Positions 29,964 through 43,264 are shown, numbered from the stretch's first letter. The stretch is 64,000 nt of DNA from Antedon mediterranea (GCF_964355755.1 NC_092675.1:22236412-22300411), one strand, 5' to 3'. Translations and numbers: made by a program. Notes: a model not told the origin generated them from the letters alone.

Positions 29964-31669
29964 ATGAGTAGCGGTACCAACGTTCGAACCGAGTCGCGGA
30001 GTTATCGAATCGAGACGCAACAAAGATTTACGTCAAACCAACGATCATCTAACGGAATTGATCATGGTACATCATCGGTAACAAGTACCGGATTTAATGG
30101 ATCTTCTACAAATGTACCTAGTATTCGCGTTTCTAGCGACTCCAAGACACACCAGTTCAGACCAGTTTCGCCACTGTCTAGTAACTTTAGTAAGTTTAGG
30201 CCTACTTCGAATGCTTTTTGTTAGTTGATTTTAACGATGTTATTTACTTCATTTCTGGTATGCTATTGCTAATATTTTTTTTAAGAATTACACCATTTCT
30301 CATTAAGACTACGTATTTTCAATACTATATAGTTCGAAATAGCATTGGATGCGGTATAGCTGAAGTATCTGTGTGTCATATAAAGCCTGATTCGGTAAAC
30401 CATAATAATAATCGGTTCAGCCTATTTTGCTATCTTTCTACTTTTTTTTTTCTAAAACTGTATCCTGTAAAATATAAAATTTAGTAAGGTTTGATAAGTG
30501 TTAGTCAAAAGGCGGTTAAAGCAGAGAAATTAAACAAATTGTGCATACTGTACGGTACTGTACAATTTGTATTTAACTGGTCGGTGTCTGTTGGAAAAGG
30601 ATCTTTTTGTTTAAACAAACTGAAGTATGTGGGCTTGTCAAGCAAATTCCATAAAATACAATAGCTAATATAGCCGAGGAGATTAGGTTACAATTGTTAA
30701 CCGTGGGATTAGTAAAACCATGGAGGTATAAAAAATATACCTCCATGGTAAAACGGAGATTTTATCTCCGAATAAAATTGCCGTGGTTGACTGCTAAAAG
30801 TGACAATAACTATCTGGTAGGTCTAGTATTAAATGCTGTATCAATAATTGAAATAAAACAGCCTATTCTCAAACTTGTATTTACTGTCTTTAACGAAAAC
30901 AATTATGTATGTATGTTTGAAATAATATGTATACAAACTATATAAACTAAACAGCCATAAGTCGCGTGCTAAAACGCATAGTGATACCGGACCGACAGAC
31001 AGACCGACCGACCGACATAGTGAACTATAGAGTCGCGTCCACGCGACTAAAAATAAGGAAATCAAATGGGGTAGGCCTATTACGATTCTTGGAGGTAGAT
31101 CTAGGGTTTGGTGTAAATGGTTGTTGGCGTTTTTCACATTCAAGTGATTTCCAACCTAGCAGCTAGAGTGAAAGTTGGTTTTAAAATTCTTTTTGGAGGG
31201 AAATACACTAGAATTTGTATAATAATAATATCCTGGATTTATATAGCGCCTAATGTTGTGAAACCTCTAAGCGCTGAACATTATTACCCCAGTCATTTTT
31301 TGGATTAAACGCGTATGGATGGAAACATACTCCCATCATGATCATAATAGTACTTAATCTACTTCTTTTTTTCTTTTAGACTCAAGATCTCAAAATGATG
31401 ACGATAGGAACACAGCCGTGATCAAAAGCTCTGACATGACCGAGGAAATGCAAGAGACGGCAGTCGAACTAGCATTAGACGCCTTCAAGCGATGCAAAGT
31501 GGAGAAAGACATTGCCGCCAACATCAAACAAGCATGCGATGAGAAACTTGGGCCTACATGGCATTGCATCGTGGGAAAGAGTTTTGGAAGCTACGTAACA
31601 CACGAAACTGATTATTCTATCTATTTATACGTTGGACAAATGGCTATCTTGCTTTTTAAACAAGGATAG
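29964..31669 (+). CDS. LC8-type dynein light chain with long N-terminal extension
   Basis: Two coding exons, 29964-30189 and 31380-31669, joined by a GTAAGT donor and a pyrimidine-tract/AG acceptor. The phases agree: one base is left at the end of exon 1 and the split codon becomes AAC. The predicted protein has 171 residues. Residues from about 88 to the end are a clear LC8 (DYNLL) domain, with [29 protein letters not shown] and the ending [11 protein letters not shown], which are the dimer and ligand-groove segments of the family. Typical LC8 is about 89 residues, so the first ~85 residues (Ser/Thr/Asn/Arg-rich, no hydrophobic segment, probably disordered) are extra. LC8 proteins are dimeric hubs that bind short linear motifs in dynein intermediate chain and many other partners. 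There is no intron inside the LC8 domain. A retro-derived paralogue that captured a 5' exon is possible. The domain call is secure; joining to exon 1 is inferred from phase and splice sites. Confidence 0.82.
30717..31050. repeat. Palindrome and GACC repeat in the dynein light chain intron
   Basis: ACCATGGAGGTATA and its exact complement form a 14-bp stem with a 5-base loop (30717-30749). Further on, GACAGACAGACCGACCGACC (about 30993-31014) leads into AGAGTCGCGTCCACGCGACT, a short inverted repeat. Probably remnants of a DNA element. Confidence 0.5.
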
Positions 31670-33086
31670 TTTTTGTTTTACCCATGAACTTAAAACTCGA
31701 GCGAATTATAATATTATATACGAACAGTAGGAATATAGACGTTTAAAGGTCGCCCTCTGAAAACTCTATATTTGTTGACAGCCGCAACATTTTTTTATTA
31801 TTACTGTAATTTAATAAGTCTTAATTAAGTAATAACGTGGTACATTAACGTATACAGCCTGTGCTACTTTAAGTATCAAGAGGGATGTTGTTTTCATCCA
31901 TTTTGTGGGTTATTTTATATACTGTATATAGTACATAACAGTAGATGAAACACATCCAACATTTTCAATCTAAACCCTCCAAAGTGACGGATCATGTGCA
32001 CAGTGGTACCAATAATTAGACGTATGAAGTAATGAATCATGCACTGCATTGCCAAATATATTATCTTAGATGACCAGTGGAGCGTTAGGTTATGTGGAAC
32101 AATTAATACAGCACTGTAAAATATAGGTGTTTGTCTACACAGAAAAAGTAAACTTATAAAACTTTAATAAACTAAATAAATACTACTACAGCATTGAATG
32201 ACAAATGTTGTCACAACTCTCTTGTTTATCAGTTATTGGAAAATGTTGACCCTTTTATTATATAAAGAGCACAGATAATGAACGCAACCAATATACGTGC
32301 GTACTACCTAGCAATAGCGCATAAAGGCCAAACCGCGGCATAATTCTCACAAATGATCTTCTGATGGTCTTGGGTTAGATGATCGTCCCCATTTTTCATT
32401 CTTTTGACGGGAAATGTTACTTTTTAATATGGTGGTCCCAAATATTAATTTATTTTCCTTTCTCTTTAGTGGACAAAGATAACATTTACCGTAGCGTCTG
32501 CAGGAAGCCTCAATATTTTGGCATATATTGTTTAAACATTGATGCAAACTATTAATCTACCATTACAACACATGACAAAATAAAACAAACAATAAAATAA
32601 ATTTTCCTTTCTTTTTTTAAAATAAACTAATCACATACACAATGTATTCGCTTCTACAACCTTTTAGTTTTAAAACTTAGTTTATTAGTATTTATACAAA
32701 AACAAAAGATTTTTTTTTACCAAGAAATACAATATCAATCATGTGTAGTATCTGTACTTTTCTGAGTATGTTATTAAGTTTGACACGAAAAGGTTGTGCC
32801 GCACACACCATTTTCAATGAAAATTTAAATTTTCAAGTTTTTAATCTTTTCTTCTAATTTTTGCTTACCATTATTGAAAACTTGTCGTCATTATTTTCTG
32901 TATATTTACGGCACTTTCATTATAATAATTTTACAATAAAAAAAAGCTAATAAATAAATAAATAAATGAGAAATGATATCAAGAAAGGCCAGGCAAGTCC
33001 AAGATTAAAAAATATATACAAAAGATATTTCTTCATTTTTTCTTGTAGAAGTTTATTTTATTTTCATGGTCCTTGTTGAATACAGA
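31670..33086. other. Tail-to-tail intergenic region, dynein light chain / SNRPA1
   Basis: Both neighbouring genes end toward this AT-rich interval, so it should hold their 3' UTRs. No exon or structured repeat recognised. Confidence 0.5.
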
Positions 33087-36000
33087 TTACATTTCCATGT
33101 CCTCTTCAGTTTCTACTTCCGGTCGATCTGTAAAGAAAATAATTTGCATAAAATTTAACTGCTACAATTACTTCCAATCCACATACAACCAGATTGTAAC
33201 ACATTGTATGGGCACTGATTGGCCGCGGCTTTTTCTTTCTGTTCTGTAATTGGTTAATTGGTATTATGTCCCCAACTATTAAAAATGCACTCTGAAATTC
33301 TCAGCCCAAGAGAGTCCAGTCAGAGAGTGGTCTATACAGCAAATTACATTATTAGTGTATTGCACAGCTTATACTTGACATAAGAGGATATAAATGTCCT
33401 TGTATGGTTACCCCCAATCCCCCAACCCCTGTGGCAGTTCAAATGTAGTTTAAAACATTGCCATTTTGATACTCCATGTGTATGGATGCCTGCGTGGACG
33501 GTAGGTGGCACTGCATGGTTGCTAGCCAACCAAAAAATGCGTTCAACCTGCCTGAGTGACTCAGAGGTCACCAATGGTTTGGAATAGGCTTACTGAAGGA
33601 AAGCAAACTAAAATTTCAAAAGATAACTAAATATTTGTTTATATACTAGTTTAAATTTTTTTTAATCAAGCTAAGATACATAATTTGATAGAACTACAGA
33701 TCTATATAGTTTATCAACATCGTAGCGTTGAACGCATTTTTTGGTTGGCTAGCGCCATCTATCGTTGTGACGTCACACCGCAGAACTCTATATTAAACTA
33801 ACCTTGTCCATTAGACGTTGCTTCCTTGCCTGGTATGTGGCCTGACTGAAGTAGCTGCTTCAACCTTTCAACTTCATCTAGTGACTTAGCATTTGCTATG
33901 GCAACCTATAAACAACAAGATTAAATGCTGAATTTAAAAAAAGTGTCCTGAACTCTTTTATCCCTGAGTAGTATCAATTCTTTATCAGCTTCATAAAATT
34001 TCATAATTCAAATTATTGATATTAATCTGATTATGGCTATAATTTTTACATAATACTCATTTGTACACAAAATCTTATTATCCAAAATACATGATATGCT
34101 TTAGGATTAAAAACTTTGTGAAGTGAATCCAGGAGTCAAGTTTTTTTTATGTTGGAATGTCAAAAAAAAAATTACATTAGCTCACTGTAGCCGAAAATTT
34201 GTTTGAAGAAGTTCAGTTACTCCTGACTTTTTTGTTGTTTGTGTATGAAAAGTATTTATTAATGTTAAAAATAAGGGCTTTTTGTAAGCACCAAAAAAAA
34301 AGCAGTAGAGCATGACAAACACCTGCACATGCTCACAACCAATGATTGTCACCTACTCTACACTAGGCAGAATCATGGTCATTGCAAAATCTATCATAAA
34401 ATTTATTGTTATGTGAGCATACTCAGGTTTTTGTTATGCTCCATTACTTCCACCATCATCAATGTTGCATGCAGTTGAATATTTGTTGTTATAGTTGCTT
34501 TTGACCGATTCTCGTTGTTTTACATTTTACCTGTCGATATAACACTAGTAACACCGCTTGTCTACTTACCTGATGTACGAATCACTTACCACTTCTACTG
34601 TCTCCTCATCAAAACGAACGCTTCATATTCACTGCCACGTTTCAACTTACAATCATAATTCAAAGACATATTATATTCCCTACCACTAATCCATGCAACC
34701 AACCTTTTCTTTCATATTATTTTTAACAGAATTAGCATATTTTACAAAGCAGGTGTACATTTAAAACTTCCTACTCTGAGTGGAAGGAAAAGCAGAATAG
34801 GCATTGCTTTTTTTTTGTGCTATAAGATTTTTACCTAGTGTTAAAAGATTTACATGGAAACATTGTATTTTTCTTATGTCAATAGTAAACAATGCATTTA
34901 GTGGACATGTCGGCATATTTATAGTACTAATTTCAATAATTTATATCTTTTTATTCATCTACCTAAACAACTACTTTATTAAAGGTTTTCTATCACAGAT
35001 CATAATTTTAAGTTTAATAATTAAACATCTGTGTGTTATTAAATTGTCAAAATTTTACATTCAAAGTTCACATAGTTAATGTACTAATAATACAATATTA
35101 ATATATATTAGCATTTTACTACAGATATTATATAAAACAATAGCAATGGTTACTACCTTGATGGCACTGATGTCAGCCGCTGATGGTCCCGAGCTCTTTT
35201 CAGTCGGTAGACCTGCACCAGGTACAAAACTGCAAGAAAAGTGACAATTATAAGTCTCAAGCCTAAAAACAATACTGGGCAAATATAATAAAAAGTACTT
35301 AAAAAAAAACTATTTAGACAAGAGAGGCATAGAAAGGCAAGGTACAGTAAAGTAGTAACACTTTAAAAGTGATATTTTAAGAAAACCACAAAAAGTATTT
35401 AATTAATATTAAACTTACGTCTTTGACCGTTTCCCCAAATCTTTGGCGAGTGTTTGACCCTTCTTTCCTTTGAACATCAGCGATGCTGCTTCTCTTTCCT
35501 ATAAAAAATATGGTTTGTGGTCTTCAGTAATTCACATGGTAAAAATATTAAAATGATCAAATATATATTTTAGAACTACACCAGGGTCCCAGACCTACAG
35601 CATAATATGAAGTAGATGCATCCAAGATGCATCATCTTGTCATTGGCTGTAAAGAACATCACATAAGATGTACCAAAACATTGGGATGACCCCCTACCCT
35701 AAAAGATAGAGTTCTTCACATGAGTCAGATGTGTACACTACCACCACCATATGGTCAAAAAGTGCCTAGAATCTGTACCAATATGATGGATATGGCTATA
35801 ACTAGTATCCCAAATAAACTATTAACTTAAGCCAGGACAGTTTATGATTCTTTATTTAGTACATTATTTAAATAAAAACTAAAATGTTAATGATTGTAAT
35901 AATGTACACAATTACAAATGATGTGTGTATAACTTAATCATGCCTTACCTTCTGTTTGATTTTCCTAAAATCTAATAGTTTCACTTGAGGTAGTTTATGA

Positions 36001-38197
36001 ACCACATAGAGCCTGTAGTGCCTCTTACTTGTAACTGGATTCCGTAATAAACTAACAAAACAAAAACATATTAGTAAAGTGAAAATTAAGAATACTGTAA
36101 CATTACTAAATTTCAAGTAAATTTTTGTAATTTGATGATATATTTCATGATAATTTGTAAATAAATTTCAAGGGTTTGTACATTGCTAACACATTTGTGT
36201 TTATAGTAACTTTGAGTTTATAGGGTGTTGATAGGCAATTACTGCATAGACGATGAGCATGCTAGACACAATTAAAGATTACATTGTCAATTTGCATCTC
36301 CATCCTTATGTTGCCTATCTCGACCCCTAGCTTAGAACTATTAAATCGTGCTTGGTTAGGCATGAAAGATGTTTGAATTACATACCTAAGGCTTGACAAA
36401 GTCTTCACTGAGGCTAGTGGATCTAAATCACCCTGTAAAAAAGAAAGCTTTATTTGTAGTATTTAAAAAAACAACAGAAATTGTTTATCTTAAAATAGCA
36501 ATTGCAGTAAGCCATTACATATCGTGTTAGTAGTAGATTCAATTACTACCAGTCAAATTCAAGAATTTGTTGTAGATGCAGAAAGGTATCACATGATTGG
36601 TTTAAAGTATCCTCTTTGGTACAACACCACACAATTGGAAAGATTGTATACCATATGATCATTTTTGCTTACAGACTTACATTATTTAATGAAATAGGGA
36701 GATGTGACTATAGCTTGCAAATCATTAAAACATTAAACTTACCAACTCCTGCATGTTGTTGTTGGTAAGTATTAAGCTTTCTAATCGTGGAAGGGACTCT
36801 TCTAGATTCTCTCCAATGCGACTGTTAACAAATTAAGCACAGTATTCTTGTTATTATGACTCTAGTACTGTATATTTGGATTGGAAATTAACATTAAACT
36901 ATATTAGAATGCTTGTGTGTTCTTTTTTCTTCTCTTTACATAAAAAAACACTCATTAAAATACATGAAAAACATTTGTCATAGTTCTACCACCTTTAAAG
37001 TAAAGGTGGTTAGTTTCTCATGAATATTACTTTTTTCATAGTGCTCTCTTTTCTCTGTTTGAAACATGTAGGTTAATTATTCTATTATTAGTTTGACTTG
37101 ACTATTAAAAACAAAAACAACCAAATCACCTACCATACTCTGTTGTTGTTTAGCATTATGTGATTAAGTCTCTTCAGCAATGGAAAACCATCAACCTTAC
37201 GAATATCATTATCTGATAAATCTATTGTATCAAACTGGTCCTGGGGAGAAAAAAATGTATATAATATAAGGCTACATTTACACTTGTTTTCCTTATTTAA
37301 TCAAACGTCAGAAAAAATGTATATTGTAACTTAATAGTGTGTGCAATGTAAGCTTGTTTCCCACTAGGATGCAATGCAAGGACATAAGCATCAGAGAAAA
37401 CGAATAGACCAATCAAAAGCAATGAATTATTCGAACTGTCAACTGTGATGGTCAAATTCACTTGTGTTGTTTAGGTAAATTCAATTTACAATATTCAAAT
37501 TTACATTGTCAACTGTAACAATAACATTTTATTGTGTTTCTATTATTATTGAAATCTGGTTTTGCTAATCATTATTATTTAGACTACTGTAAAACATTAA
37601 ATTACCAAAGTCGCTCCAAGATTTTCAATTACCGGGATCTTGTAACCTGAAATACAAAAGTAAAAAAATAATTGGTATAATTATATAAATAGGCCCTAGG
37701 CTCTAGCTAGGCCCAATAATAATGTGTATCAACTCCAGTTTTATTTAGCCTAGTAAGGGCCTAGTCTAGAGGCCTAGTACTACGGTAGCTAGGACTAGGC
37801 CTAGGACCGGTACGTAAGTAGGCCTACTAGGCTAGGCCTAGTCAATTTTCTTTAGAAGTTTTACAAAGATTTTAAAATAATATTATTAGCTTCTAAAAAT
37901 TAAATAAATACAGTACAGGGAATGCCCATTACCATACATTATCTAGATAGTAGTTCTGCCTACTAACCTACTGTAGATCAGGTAGTAGAGCAGTAGTCTA
38001 GACCGGCCAGGATCGGGGGGTAGTATGCCGGTAAATCCAGTATGGTGAGCCTATTGGCGCTCCAGCCTAGGCCTAGTTAGCTAGCTACCACATCTAAAAA
38101 CCTAACATTACTTACCCCGCAAATCAAGTTCACGATCCCGTACTGGATTAATATATTGAGCACATTGCTCTATGAGTTCTGGAGTAAGTTTCACCAT
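33087..38197 (-). CDS. SNRPA1: U2 small nuclear ribonucleoprotein A' (leucine-rich repeat)
   Basis: Ten coding exons on the minus strand, all phase-consistent: 38116-38197, 37606-37646, 37134-37240, 36743-36821, 36386-36432, 35949-36051, 35419-35498, 35157-35229, 33803-33905 and 33087-33127. They give 251 residues against about 255 in human. The start MVKLTPELIEQ and the motifs VRDRELDLRG, FDTIDLSDNDIRK, LNNNRVCRIGE, LILTNNN and LLRNPVTSKRHYRLYVVHK match U2A' throughout. The protein is a short leucine-rich-repeat domain plus LRR cap that pairs with U2B'' on stem-loop IV of U2 snRNA in the spliceosome. The C-terminal part has MFKGKKGQTLAKDL and PGAGLPTEK, and an acidic tail ends in EDMEM. A polyadenylation hexamer (AATAAA, minus strand) lies about 30 bases past the stop at 33052-33057. 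Intron 2 carries a short inverted-repeat element. No frameshift or missing segment was seen. Confidence 0.97.
33516..33757. repeat. Spaced inverted repeat in SNRPA1 intron 9
   Basis: GCTAGCCAACCAAAAAATGC with GTTCAAC (about 33520-33548) is repeated in reverse complement as GTTGAACGCATTTTTTGGTT with GGCTAGC (about 33727-33753), leaving about 180 bases between. Likely ends of a small DNA element. An open frame across the left part is not considered a gene. Confidence 0.55.
37358..37473. mobile_element. MITE of the TTCCCACTAG family, copy C (in SNRPA1 intron 2)
   Basis: Starts TTCCCACTAGGATGCAATGC and has the family core GACCAATCAAAAGCAATG and AATTATTCGAACTGTCAA. The right end is degraded. It lies wholly in an intron, so the gene is undisturbed. 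Confidence 0.5.
37680..38095. repeat. Dense AGGCCT/CTAGGC tract in SNRPA1 intron 1
   Basis: Runs of TAGGCCTA, CTAGGCC and CTAGCTAGG variants without a fixed period. Ends about 20 bases before SNRPA1 exon 1. Confidence 0.7.
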
Positions 38198-38290
38198 ACT
38201 CAGTTGCTTTCAAAATCCCTAAATTGTATTCTTAAAATGGACAACTTTACTTTAATTCCGGTGAGTCGTCGTACAAACGTTCAGGACGCG

Positions 38291-38300
38291 ACCGCCATTT
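38291..38300 (-). promoter_or_regulatory. YY1-like site upstream of SNRPA1
   Basis: The minus strand reads AAATGGCGGT about 95 bases upstream of the SNRPA1 start codon. This matches the core of the YY1 consensus (AAnATGGCGGC), which is common near transcription starts of housekeeping genes and often in the gene's own orientation. Single short match; function inferred. Confidence 0.4.
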
Positions 38301-40072
38301 ATAACACATGTTTTTTTTTTACAATTGCGCCCTCTATAAAACATTGTCTCGTTAAATTTTATATCAAAGTCTCGCCTATTATCAAAATGATATTCATAAA
38401 CTATTTGCGTTATATTTATACACAATACATGATCTTACACCGGGCATATGAATGTTTAAAAAATTCTTTATAAATTAATTTAACAAATATTTTTTTAAAT
38501 ATGGATATTCTATTCTATCTCTATCTGCTTTGGAATGTGGATTAGAATCGAATAGCAAATGAGACAATCATAATATAAAACCATTAATTTTTTTAATTAA
38601 AAAAAATTGATATTATACATTGAAATTGACGATTTATTACATAAAACCAGGGAAGAGTTAAATTAACTCTTCCTTGATAAAAGAGGTACTGTAATGATAA
38701 AAACAGGTTAGCGAATAATATAATTCAATAGAATAATAAAATTATCAAATCAAATGAAAAATACTACTGTAACTCATAGGCCCTAGGTTGTCGCAAATTC
38801 CCCCTATCAAACTTTTACAGAACGTCTTTTGAAAATGAAGTAAATTGAAAGCTTAATCGTAGTTTATTCATCCACACTTGATCATCATCAATATTGGTTT
38901 GTCATCGTCGCGAATATATCCAGTCTAAAATGTCCTCACCTAGAAAATAGACGAACTCGGTTAAAGCAAATGTTATTTTTAACTTTTATTTCAAAAACAG
39001 TATTAATCATGTAGTTGTAGTACTGTACAGACGGTGTTGTGTTTAAAATGCCATGTGTACAAACAATAATTTACTATACAAATATTTATACCATTTCAAA
39101 TTTAACAGGCCTATCATTCATTAAAAAGCATTTTTATTAATTAAAAACAGTATAAAAATAATTATTGACAAAAGTTTAATATTAATATATATTTAAAATA
39201 ATAAATGCAGCTTGCGTGAACCAATAACAATTACCTTTAATTTGACACTTTCTACATTTTACAAATTCTACAAACATTTTAAATATCAAACCTTACCTAA
39301 CATGATGTTGGTCCATTTCATGCCTATCTTATCTGGATAAACCAACATTGGCCTAATTTCCTTTCACAAGAGCACATCAATTAAAAAACACCCACATCAC
39401 TTAATGGTACAATCCATATTTCCTAAAGCATACGACCATATTAACATACCACCACCATCATCATTTCTGATTAGTGTGTTCAATCATAGTCAATTTACTT
39501 CTATTGACTATGGTTCAATGAATGTTATGTATTTGAATTGTAAGGCTGTTCTCAAAGATAGTTCGGCTAATTTTTGTTGATGATCCAGGTAAAGTTGGCA
39601 TGAAATAAACAATTAAAAAGAGTATATGATGGTAATAAAAAGAATATATATCAACCCTGAGACTATTACAATTAGGTTACAAATTAAATAACAATTAAGG
39701 TATATCCTTATTTTATCTTTTTACTCTTTTCTACTTTTAACCTCTTTCAAGTTATAGCATTGTATAAGATATAATATTATAATAAATTAATAATACGTCT
39801 ATTTATATTTAATTGTAAACTATATTATTCTAAATTTCCCAAGCAATATGTTTGTATATTTGTGTGTAAATTTAATAATATACTTAAATAATAGTATAAT
39901 TACAGCAACCATTTTTAAATGGAATTTTATATTTTTTTAACTTTTTTTATATCAGAATGTAAATTTTGCGCAATTCAGATTTTTCTGCAATGTCACTTGT
40001 TTTTATAAACCAGAATTGAATTGAAGAGTGAAGATAGTCACACAAAAGTCAAGACAAGGATATCCCATATAA

Positions 40073-40230
40073 AGCTCTGTCTACACTATCAAACTTTATG
40101 TGATACAAAAATGTGATGTGCCCCATATATGGACATGACGATGACATATAACTATCACATTTGGGCATATCACTACCCTATTTTTGGGAACATCACACTT
40201 TTTTTCAAGTTTCAAGTTTGATGTTAAGAT
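40073..40230 (+). repeat. Fragment of an interspersed DNA element
   Basis: Starts GCTCTGTCTACACTATCAAA, a terminal-repeat-like end, followed by TGTGATGTGCCCCATATATG and a mirrored AAGTTTGATGTTAAG near 40215. The full right end with CTGTCTACAC is not seen, so the copy looks truncated. Lies in the interval after the ELOVL4-like stop codon. Confidence 0.4.
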
Positions 40231-40488
40231 ATTCAAAACACTAATGTTATTAAACAGAGGTTAAAATATTAAGGAAAAGGAAAGGGTAGACACCTCAGAT
40301 CATTGCATTGCATAAGAAACTTTGGTATATTTTTATTTTGAAATCATGTTTTAAGATTGAAACTATCTTAGTACTGTACAACTTAAATCCAAATTTTGCC
40401 TAGAGGGATGAAGTTGCAAATTTGTATGGTTCTGTGTTGTCTAACAGCAAGTCTGTCGTAACAACACAATTTATATTTGTTAGCGTAA

Positions 40489-43264
40489 TCATTCTTTATA
40501 TTTTTTGCCTTTCTGTTTGTATGACTTAATGTAGAAATTGGAAAAGAGTACCACCATGGAAAAACAATATAAAAACACAGCAATGTTAAAACCAGTTGGA
40601 AATCCACACTCTACTGTCATGTTGTAACCAGTATGAAATAAAAATCCAAAGAATTGAACCTAAAAGAAAGATTTAAATATTACGTTTTATTTTATCGTTA
40701 TAACAGCTATAAATTCATCATTTTTCTCAATAGACCATATTTAGAACTAGGCTTATATAGCTGTATTAAGTACTCAGTCCTCTTATAGGAAGACAAGACA
40801 GGACAGTGACATCCTTTGATTATGATTGTACATGTACTTACCAATTGTAACTGTGTCATGTACCTCTTCCACCACAAGTACTTTTGCATATGTGGTCCAA
40901 TTGCTGACAGCGCATAGTAAGAGTACATAACAACATGTACAAAACTGTTCAACATCCCTATGAAGAAGGCTGCAAATGAAAAACATATCATTATGTTAAT
41001 GCGTTAAGAATTCCTGAAATCTTAAGGTTAAGGTTCCAGTTTTGGGAAAATGGTTAAATACAGTATGCTGTAATTTTCATTTTTAATGTTAACAGTGTAG
41101 AAAATCATATGTAAAGTTTATGGGTATGTTCAGATCTATGGATATTATGCTTTCGTATCGCAAGCAATGTCATATTATAATTAGCGTCGTAACAAAAAAA
41201 TTTTCAGATTTGCCTAACTAACGCTTTCAATTCAAACTGAAGTGTCACCAATTTGGGCGAACATCTGGTATGCAGGAGTAAATTTGATTGGTTAGAGGTC
41301 AAAATCGTTGATGCATGACTTTTGTATCGTAAGCGGCGTTCACTAATCTTTTACCTTGAGCTGTTGTAACGAACGAGGTGGCTTCCACTAATCTTTCCCT
41401 GGTTCAGACCTATGGAGTTGTACGCCGCGTACAGTAAGAAAGCATAACTCCGTAGGTCTGATCAGGCCCTTAGTGACTCCTTTTATTTGGCATTCAAGCT
41501 GCCTCATTCCTTACTTATAGAAAAAGGTGATAGATCTTTACCAAACAAGAATTGTGACAAGACTATTTTAAGAGGGTTAGTTTGGAAATATGAGTTTGTA
41601 AATGATTTGACAATTCTCATATGTGAAAAAATCAGGACTGATAATATCTGTTGAACTTCCCCCTACCTTGACCTCCAGCGACATATTTAACACCAAGCCA
41701 CCAATTGACAACCATTGAGCTGTGGTGATAGACATGTAGAAATGTTACCTGGTTATCCTTTTTACGTAAAATAAAAAAGACAGTGTCTAACAATTCAATG
41801 ACTTTAGAGAAGAAAAACCACCAGCAAACTCGTGTCATCTACAAGAGAAAAAAAAGATGAATTAACTAGGAACTTCTTCATCACTGAAATAGGAATTTAA
41901 CACCCAGGAGAATGAGAATGTACAATAATACAGAGTTCTAAAGTACTATGGAAACCCACGGCAAAATGTAATAATTATGGGCAAATCACCGACATCATGA
42001 ATAGGAGCGGTTCCTGGGTTTTCCCCATAAGAGTTAAAATATAGCATGGTGGTTTCACTTGTTCCTGACGCTCTAAGCAACTACGATACACTGTCAAATC
42101 AGAAAATCATTCTACACATGCTCAGAAGCAGGATGATGGTTTGACGTGATGCGTAAAAAAGTACAATTTTCTATATTTTATAGAATCAACAATTTGACTC
42201 AATCTAAATTTAGCAAGTTGAGAACTTTGACAGCAGCAGGAACTTACCCTCATAGCAAGAGGCGAAGTAGAATAGTCTACAGTCTGGCAACGGTAACTAT
42301 AGTTTCCCAATAAGGAGGTGATTAGAAACTGAAAACGGGAAAATAAAAAACCATGTAAAATAAAAGGCTACTCGATCACAATGACCTTTTGGTCTTTTTC
42401 TTTTCTATACAGTAGTAGATAGTTTAGGGTCAATGGTAAAAAAAGTCACTTTCGATTTTTAAGCAACAAAATGTTTTTAATTGTTTAATTGTTGTTTTTA
42501 TTATTGATTATTTTATTTGTTCATATTCTGGAATTCAGATCATCACTTACCTCTTTAAACATATAAATTGATAAAATCACAAGCATAAAATTGTACACTA
42601 ATAAAGTAGATTTCAGATTATATGGTTCTCTGTTCTTCATGAACTTTGGTCCAAGCCATACAAATAAGAGGTACGTTATAATAAAGGCCATGGCTGGCCA
42701 TGGTGTAGCCATCAAAAGCCAATCCTCTACCCGGTCATCTATAAAACAAAACAACACAGTGATTATTATTGGCTCTTAGTAATTATTTAGTACTGTATGT
42801 TTGAAAAGAAGAAATGTTTATGATTGGAGCAACAATAAAGATGCCGATTCGGTGTTGGGCTGGCAATAGCAATAATTTAACAGAACATGATGAGTGAACT
42901 GAAACAAGCAATCTTTTACGTTCAACTCTGTGTCACGGTGGTCTGATTAACTACTGTCTCCTTCATCTACTTCCCTGAAATGAAAATCATTATTTCAGTC
43001 ACACAACGTATTTACACTACAGTTAGAATTCCTCCTCTGGAACACCTCTATTCAGGTAGCATTAAGTAGACACTTTCACATGACACATAAGACATTTTGC
43101 TGGATCCTAAATGTGTCCAGGAGTTCTACTGTATATTATTCCATATTGTGTCAAGATTGATTTGTACAAGACGGTATTTTAATTGCAATTTAGTATACAT
43201 ACATACCTGCTACATCTTCTATCCAGTCATAGAATTCTGTTATCCTTCTCACTGCCACTGCCAT
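40489..43264 (-). CDS. Very-long-chain fatty acid elongase, ELOVL4-like
   Basis: Six exons on the minus strand: 43207-43264, 42551-42738, 42248-42328, 41667-41838, 40842-40969 and 40489-40659. Phases agree and give 265 residues. ELOVL enzymes are ER multi-pass condensing enzymes that add two carbons from malonyl-CoA to long-chain acyl-CoA. The family signatures are all present: KxxExxDT (K121, E124, D127, T128), the histidine box HVYHH (144-148), [12 protein letters not shown] and TQLQLVQ. Resemblance to ELOVL4 is strongest around [17 protein letters not shown] and CQTVDYS. The C-terminus is lysine-rich (ends KKYKE), close to but not an exact dilysine ER-retrieval motif. It lies head to head with a second elongase 1.65 kb away and shares exon sizes (188 and 81) with it. 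Substrate range cannot be read from sequence; ELOVL4 versus another member of the ELOVL1/4/7 branch is a best guess. Confidence 0.93.
41129..41466. mobile_element. Inverted-repeat element in an ELOVL4-like intron
   Basis: The left end GTTCAGATCTATGGATATTA with TGCTTTCGTA is mirrored by the right end AAAGCATAACTCCGTAGGTC. A third partial copy of the end (GGTTCAGACCTATGGAGTT) lies inside near 41401, suggesting nested or rearranged insertion. It lies between exons 41667-41838 and 40842-40969. Confidence 0.55.

Larger units (their letters stand above)
38198..40488. other. Intergenic region between SNRPA1 start and ELOVL4-like stop
   Basis: The right-hand part near 38200-38350 should be the SNRPA1 promoter. 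The rest is AT-rich with one truncated DNA element near 40073. No gene seen. Confidence 0.5.

Noticed and set aside
32347-32547. Minus-strand open frame with a CxxC-like KCYLCPLKRKENK
   Set aside because: It faintly resembles cysteine-rich tails of piggyBac-type transposases, but only one CxxC is present and the neighbouring sequence adds no support.
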